In this document: positions 60,590 to 64,000 of the stretch, piece after piece
Layout: each line of letters opens with the position of its first letter
Position numbering within the stretch: the first letter of the stretch is position 1
NCBI RefSeq assembly: GCF_021596505.1
Contig: NZ_PJIZ01000015.1
Location: 1 to 64,000, forward strand
DNA length: 64,000 nucleotides
DNA from: Nostoc sp. CMAA1605
Lineage (GTDB): Bacteria; Cyanobacteriota; Cyanobacteriia; Cyanobacteriales; Nostocaceae
Direction of reading: 5' to 3'
Program-made: the position numbers and the translations under genes
The notes under the pieces: model-generated
Database searches by the model: none
Seen by the model: the letters and a program-made list of their open reading frames with translations, nothing else
Told to the model about the DNA's origin: nothing

Positions 60590-62260
60590 TTACGCGCCTG
60601 GTTGGAAATAATCAAGGAGGCGATCGCCTGAATCAGCGCGAATCAGTGCCACAATCACATCAGGTAAAGCAGTTAAACTGGGATAAATCAAATAACGTCC
60701 TTCCCACTGGGGATGAAATTTGTCTTTGTAGGCGTGTAGTCCCTGAAAATTATAAAAACTGTTTAAATGTTCGGATAAATAGCGCAATCCCTTCTCTAAG
60801 CGTCGTGATTCTGGTTTTTCCCCAACTCCCGCCAATGCAGATAACCCAAAGTTAAAACTGTCGTAACCCTGATTTTGCAGATGTTGTAGTAGGGATGTAA
60901 ATAAAAAATCCATTGTGCCATTTTCCATTGATTGGCGATGGCGCATCAAATCAATAGTTCCTTGGTTACGTTGGTATTTGGGCATAATATTGATAAAAGC
61001 ATCGACTCCCCCATTGGGATTGTGTACAATGCCTATCTCACAGCCGCATAAGTAAGCTTCATCGAACCATCCCACAGAAAAGCGTTTTTCTGAACCTTGC
61101 ACCATTTTTAACCATTCATCACTCACCGATTTGAGTTGCTGTAATAATTTATCTGTAATTGGTGGTGGATAAAAACTGACTCGATAGCCTGATTTTGTTA
61201 AACGGTTGATAGATGAGCGAAAGTTTTTACCTGCTTTACCTTGTAATGTAAAGGTTTTCAAATCCACGATCGCCTCTTCGCCAATTTTGAGAACTCTAAA
61301 CCCCAATGAGGTATATAGTTCCAGATGATCAGGTAAAGTCTGGTAAAAAGCTGGATACCAGTCATTGCGTTGACAGAATTCTTGGAAACTCACAATCACT
61401 TCTTTTCTGTCTGCAATGGGGCCAATGGGATCACCTAAAGCGATCGCACCCCTACCTTTGGGAACGTAAGCAATGACACTCTGGCCAGAAGGACTGAAAT
61501 AATAGCTTTTGTCATTTAGAAGTGCGATCGCTGCTAAAGAAGAATGTCCATATTGCCGTACAATATCTTCAGCTTTTCTGTGTTCTTTTACGGTAGCTGG
61601 ATTGCGTAAAAATACTGGTTGTAACAACATCACCACAGCAAATGTGATTGTACTAGCGGCAATAATATAAATAGAATCAGCAAAAAATCCCCCAAACTGA
61701 CTTTTGGGTTTTAACCCCCAATTATCTTCTGTAAAAAACATGGCAAAGGTTTGCAAAATAGCTTCACCCCAATTAAAATTTTCGGTGAATTTGCCATCTA
61801 ATAAATAAAATCCCACTGTGCCGTAAGCGAGGGTAAACAGTAATGCACCCATCAATACCCGCACACCCCGCGCCACTGAAGGACGGTCAGATTGTGCTGT
61901 AAAAAGCTGACGCATCCAAATTAACTGCACTAATAAAACACCGGATAAAATACTTTCTTCATAATCCCATCCTTTAATTAAATGACTGATTATAGAAATA
62001 ATTAATAGACAGATAGTCAGTATCCAAGCTACTTTTTTCCTGCGCCATAAATTAGTAGCTAATGTTAATAAAATGAACCCCGTCAACGCAGCAAAGATAT
62101 GACCAGTCGCCCGAACTTCAAAAGGCAGAAATTCTTTTAACCAATGATTTCTCTCAGCTAAACTAGGAGTAACTGCTGATAACAAATTGACGATTCCCAC
62201 TATCCCCGTCAAGATAGCAATACTCCACAAACTGAGTTGAGTTTTTAATTTACTGTTCAT
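60590..62260 (-). CDS. MprF-like membrane protein with phosphatidylglycerol lysyltransferase (DUF2156) domain
   Basis: 556 residues. About six membrane segments (~10-235) precede a cytoplasmic DUF2156 domain (~240-556) of the aminoacyl-lipid transferase fold: SGQSVIAYVPKGRGAIALGD, FYQTLPDHLELYTSLGFRVL, LRFSINRL-like NFRSSINRLTKSGYRVSFY, and RRLEKGLRYLSEHLNSFYNF. MprF enzymes transfer Lys or Ala from tRNA to phosphatidylglycerol and flip it. This protein has fewer membrane segments than full MprF (about 14), so flippase activity is doubtful. The substrate is unknown. ATG 62260; divergent from rpaB. Confidence 0.82.
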   Translation of the reverse strand: MNSKLKTQLSLWSIAILTGIVGIVNLLSAVTPSLAERNHWLKEFLPFEVRATGHIFAALTGFILLTLATNLWRRKKVAWILTICLLIISIISHLIKGWDYEESILSGVLLVQLIWMRQLFTAQSDRPSVARGVRVLMGALLFTLAYGTVGFYLLDGKFTENFNWGEAILQTFAMFFTEDNWGLKPKSQFGGFFADSIYIIAASTITFAVVMLLQPVFLRNPATVKEHRKAEDIVRQYGHSSLAAIALLNDKSYYFSPSGQSVIAYVPKGRGAIALGDPIGPIADRKEVIVSFQEFCQRNDWYPAFYQTLPDHLELYTSLGFRVLKIGEEAIVDLKTFTLQGKAGKNFRSSINRLTKSGYRVSFYPPPITDKLLQQLKSVSDEWLKMVQGSEKRFSVGWFDEAYLCGCEIGIVHNPNGGVDAFINIMPKYQRNQGTIDLMRHRQSMENGTMDFLFTSLLQHLQNQGYDSFNFGLSALAGVGEKPESRRLEKGLRYLSEHLNSFYNFQGLHAYKDKFHPQWEGRYLIYPSLTALPDVIVALIRADSGDRLLDYFQPGA

Positions 62261-62475
62261 AATTTCAGAGATTGTTCTTCAGTAAATAACCTGTAATTTT
62301 AATTACATTTTTACCATGATATTGATGTGAACAAAAATCAGCGCAATACTATAAATGTAATTTTGATGACTCAGTATTTTAATTAAGATATGTTGCAGTA
62401 CGACTGGCAAAATTGATCTACTTAGGGATGATAGTGATGAGTTAAAGTTATTGCCTTGAGGGAGCGGTAGGCAAT

Positions 62476-63207
62476 TTGAAAAGTAGTGCAGAAAAAATTT
62501 TGGTGGTAGACGACGAAGCAAGTATTCGCCGCATTTTGGAGACTCGTCTTGCAATGATTGGCTACGATGTCGTAACGGCTAGCAATGGTGAAGAAGCATT
62601 GACAGTTTTTCGCTCTTGTTCGCCAGACTTAGTAGTTCTAGATGTGATGATGCCAAAGTTAGATGGTTATGGTGTTTGTCAAGAACTACGCAAAGAATCT
62701 GATATTCCCATTATTCTCCTGACGGCATTGTCAGATGTTGCAGACCGCATTACTGGTTTAGAATTGGGGGCTGATGATTACATAGTTAAACCATTCTCGC
62801 CCAAGGAACTAGAAGCGCGAATCCGTTCAATATTACGTCGGAGAGTCAGTAAAACAAATAGTAGAGGTTTTCCCAGTTCGGGGGTAATTCAAGCAGATAC
62901 GCTGAAAATAGATACGAATAAGCGACAAGTTTACAGAGGTAATGACAAGATTCGCCTCACAGGTGTTGAGTATAGCTTGTTAGAGTTACTGATCAGCAAC
63001 AGTGGCAAATCGTTCTCTCGGAAAGAAATCTTACAACAGGTGTGGGGTTACAGTGCAGAACAAAATGCAGATACTCGTGTAGTCGATGTGCATATCTCCA
63101 GATTGCGCTCCAAGCTAGAAAAAGACCCAGACAATCCAGAATATATACTGACATCTAGGGGGAGTGGATATCTGTTTCAACGAATTTCTGCAACAGATCA
63201 TGAGTAA
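62476..63207 (+). CDS. rpaB: OmpR-family response regulator RpaB
   Basis: 243 residues. Receiver domain (~8-120) with VVDDEASIRRILETRL, phospho-acceptor Asp in VVLDVMMPKLDG, and Lys in DDYIVKPFSP; C-terminal winged helix (~140-238; LTGVEYSLLELLISNSGKSF, VDVHISRLRSKLEKDPDNPE). The sequence and length match RpaB/Ycf27, which controls light-stress and photosystem genes through HLR1 sites. Initiation is at TTG 62476, since no ATG lies upstream in frame and GGAG is 11 bp before it. No clear HLR1 pair was found in its own promoter. Confidence 0.9.
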   Translation: MKSSAEKILVVDDEASIRRILETRLAMIGYDVVTASNGEEALTVFRSCSPDLVVLDVMMPKLDGYGVCQELRKESDIPIILLTALSDVADRITGLELGADDYIVKPFSPKELEARIRSILRRRVSKTNSRGFPSSGVIQADTLKIDTNKRQVYRGNDKIRLTGVEYSLLELLISNSGKSFSRKEILQQVWGYSAEQNADTRVVDVHISRLRSKLEKDPDNPEYILTSRGSGYLFQRISATDHE

Positions 63208-63285
63208 AGTAATTGGGATAGAAGAGTATTAAAAGCTACTGATGGGGGAATAATAAATACGGCACAGAAAATTAGTCATGAGTTA

Positions 63286-64000
63286 ATGAAAGTCACTTTT
63301 GTTATCTTTGGTTTTATTACCGCGATCGCAGCGTTTGATATTTACAACACGAGAGTGTATGCTCAGGTGATTCCTGACAGCACATTGAAAACCACTGTAC
63401 AAGGGACTGGTAATTATACCATAACTGATGGTAGTCGCGTCGGTAATAATTTATTTCATAGCTTTAAGGAATTTTCTATTCCCAATCACGGTTCTGTATT
63501 TTTTGATCATGCTAACGACATTCAAAATATTTTTAGTCGCGTGACTGGCGGTAGCATTTCTCGTATCGATGGGTTGATTCAAAGCAATAGTAAAGCCAAT
63601 GTATTCCTACTCAATCCCAATGGAATTATCTTTGGTGAAAATGCCAGGTTGAGTATTGGCGGCTCATTTGTAGGGACAACTGCCAATAGCATTAGATTTG
63701 CCGATGGAACAGAATTTAGTGCCATCAATGCGAGTAATCCACCTCTATTAACTGTGAGTGTACCCATTGGGTTACAGATGGGTCAAAATTCGGGAGCAAT
63801 TACAGTCTACGGGTTAGGACATCCGATGCAGGATGAGCTATTTTTTCCCCAAGATCGCAGTAATAATCCCAATGGGCTAGAAATCAAAGCAGGCAATACC
63901 CTAGCATTGATTGGCAATCAAGTAAATTTTGCAGGTGGAACTGTAGCAGTTACTGGTGGTGGACATTTAGAAATAGGGAGTGTTCGCCAAGGACAAGTTG
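63286..64000 (+). CDS. Filamentous-haemagglutinin-type secreted protein, N-terminal part (runs off window)
   Basis: The frame is open from ATG 63286 to the window end (238 codons). A signal peptide (VIFGFITAIAAFDIYNTRVY then AQ) leads into the two-partner-secretion domain: LIQSNSKANVFLLNPNGIIF, GENARLSIGGSFVGTTANSI and FADGTEFSAINASN. These are marks of TpsA-type exoproteins, which cross the outer membrane via a TpsB partner. The remainder of the protein (usually long beta-helix repeats, in cyanobacteria sometimes with a CHAT domain) lies outside. It starts 79 bp after rpaB on the same strand. Confidence 0.85.
   Translation, partial: MKVTFVIFGFITAIAAFDIYNTRVYAQVIPDSTLKTTVQGTGNYTITDGSRVGNNLFHSFKEFSIPNHGSVFFDHANDIQNIFSRVTGGSISRIDGLIQSNSKANVFLLNPNGIIFGENARLSIGGSFVGTTANSIRFADGTEFSAINASNPPLLTVSVPIGLQMGQNSGAITVYGLGHPMQDELFFPQDRSNNPNGLEIKAGNTLALIGNQVNFAGGTVAVTGGGHLEIGSVRQGQV

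Noticed and set aside
62300..62330. TTACATTTTTACC upstream of rpaB considered as an HLR1 site
   Set aside because: The second half does not fit (G/T)TTACA(T/A)(T/A) with a 2-bp gap.

Overview
The window is chromosomal DNA of a filamentous heterocyst-forming-type cyanobacterium (Nostoc/Anabaena/Trichormus group). The basis is dense HIP1 octamers (GCGATCGC), heptamer STRR repeats between genes, an rpaB regulator, COP23 and DUF928 proteins, and a 662-residue PrcA-type calcium protease. The genes are a mix of housekeeping and accessory functions. No rRNA, tRNA or CRISPR array was seen.

Region 1 (about 0.2-12.2 kb) is a RiPP maturation cluster. It holds a TfuA-domain protein, a three-part fusion (leader-peptide-binding domain, E1/ThiF-like TOMM partner domain, flavin-dependent halogenase), a second flavin halogenase, a metallo-beta-lactamase-fold protein with a foldase-like tail, a LanB-type glutamylation domain split into two frames by a repeat insertion, and a second metallo-beta-lactamase-fold protein. 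No precursor peptide, YcaO or LanB elimination domain is visible; a YcaO may lie left of the window. Region 2 (12.2-25.1 kb) is the matching export side: both NHLM-type ABC exporters and the NHLM HlyD adaptor. They are interleaved with a CHASE2 nucleotide cyclase whose stop codon overlaps the start of one exporter, and with a cyclic-nucleotide-binding-fold protein. The divergent promoter regions at 6.1 and 20.2 kb share an unusually well conserved sequence, which links the two halves by regulation.

Region 3 (25.3-31.4 kb) contains a cytochrome P450 wrecked by a frameshift, a large deletion and a TnpB insertion element, then an M48 metalloprotease, a COP23 protein and a frameshifted Uma2 gene. 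Region 4 (31-41 kb) contains a 2138-residue phosphate-scavenging enzyme (nuclease-like, phytase and glycerophosphodiesterase parts) behind a possible Pho box. It is followed by PrcA, with a divergent small gene that looks like a free-standing PrcA prodomain.

Region 5 (41-64 kb) is ordinary cyanobacterial genome: a GHL10 hydrolase, a site-2 protease, twin VWA proteins with a Slr1339-family protein, an HxlR regulator, DNA polymerase III delta, a 2H phosphoesterase, an RDD/membrane/SpoIIM-like trio (the last frameshifted), Hsp20, a duplicated winged-helix-like protein, glycerol kinase, a VWA protein with a duplicated tail, a GluR0-like channel, an MprF-like protein, RpaB, and the start of a haemagglutinin-like secreted protein.

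Several dispersed repeat families are present (a 104-bp and a 121-bp MITE-like element, a 28-bp palindrome, STRR heptamers). Some have entered genes, and one supplies a stop codon. All calls come from reading the sequence; no database search was run.
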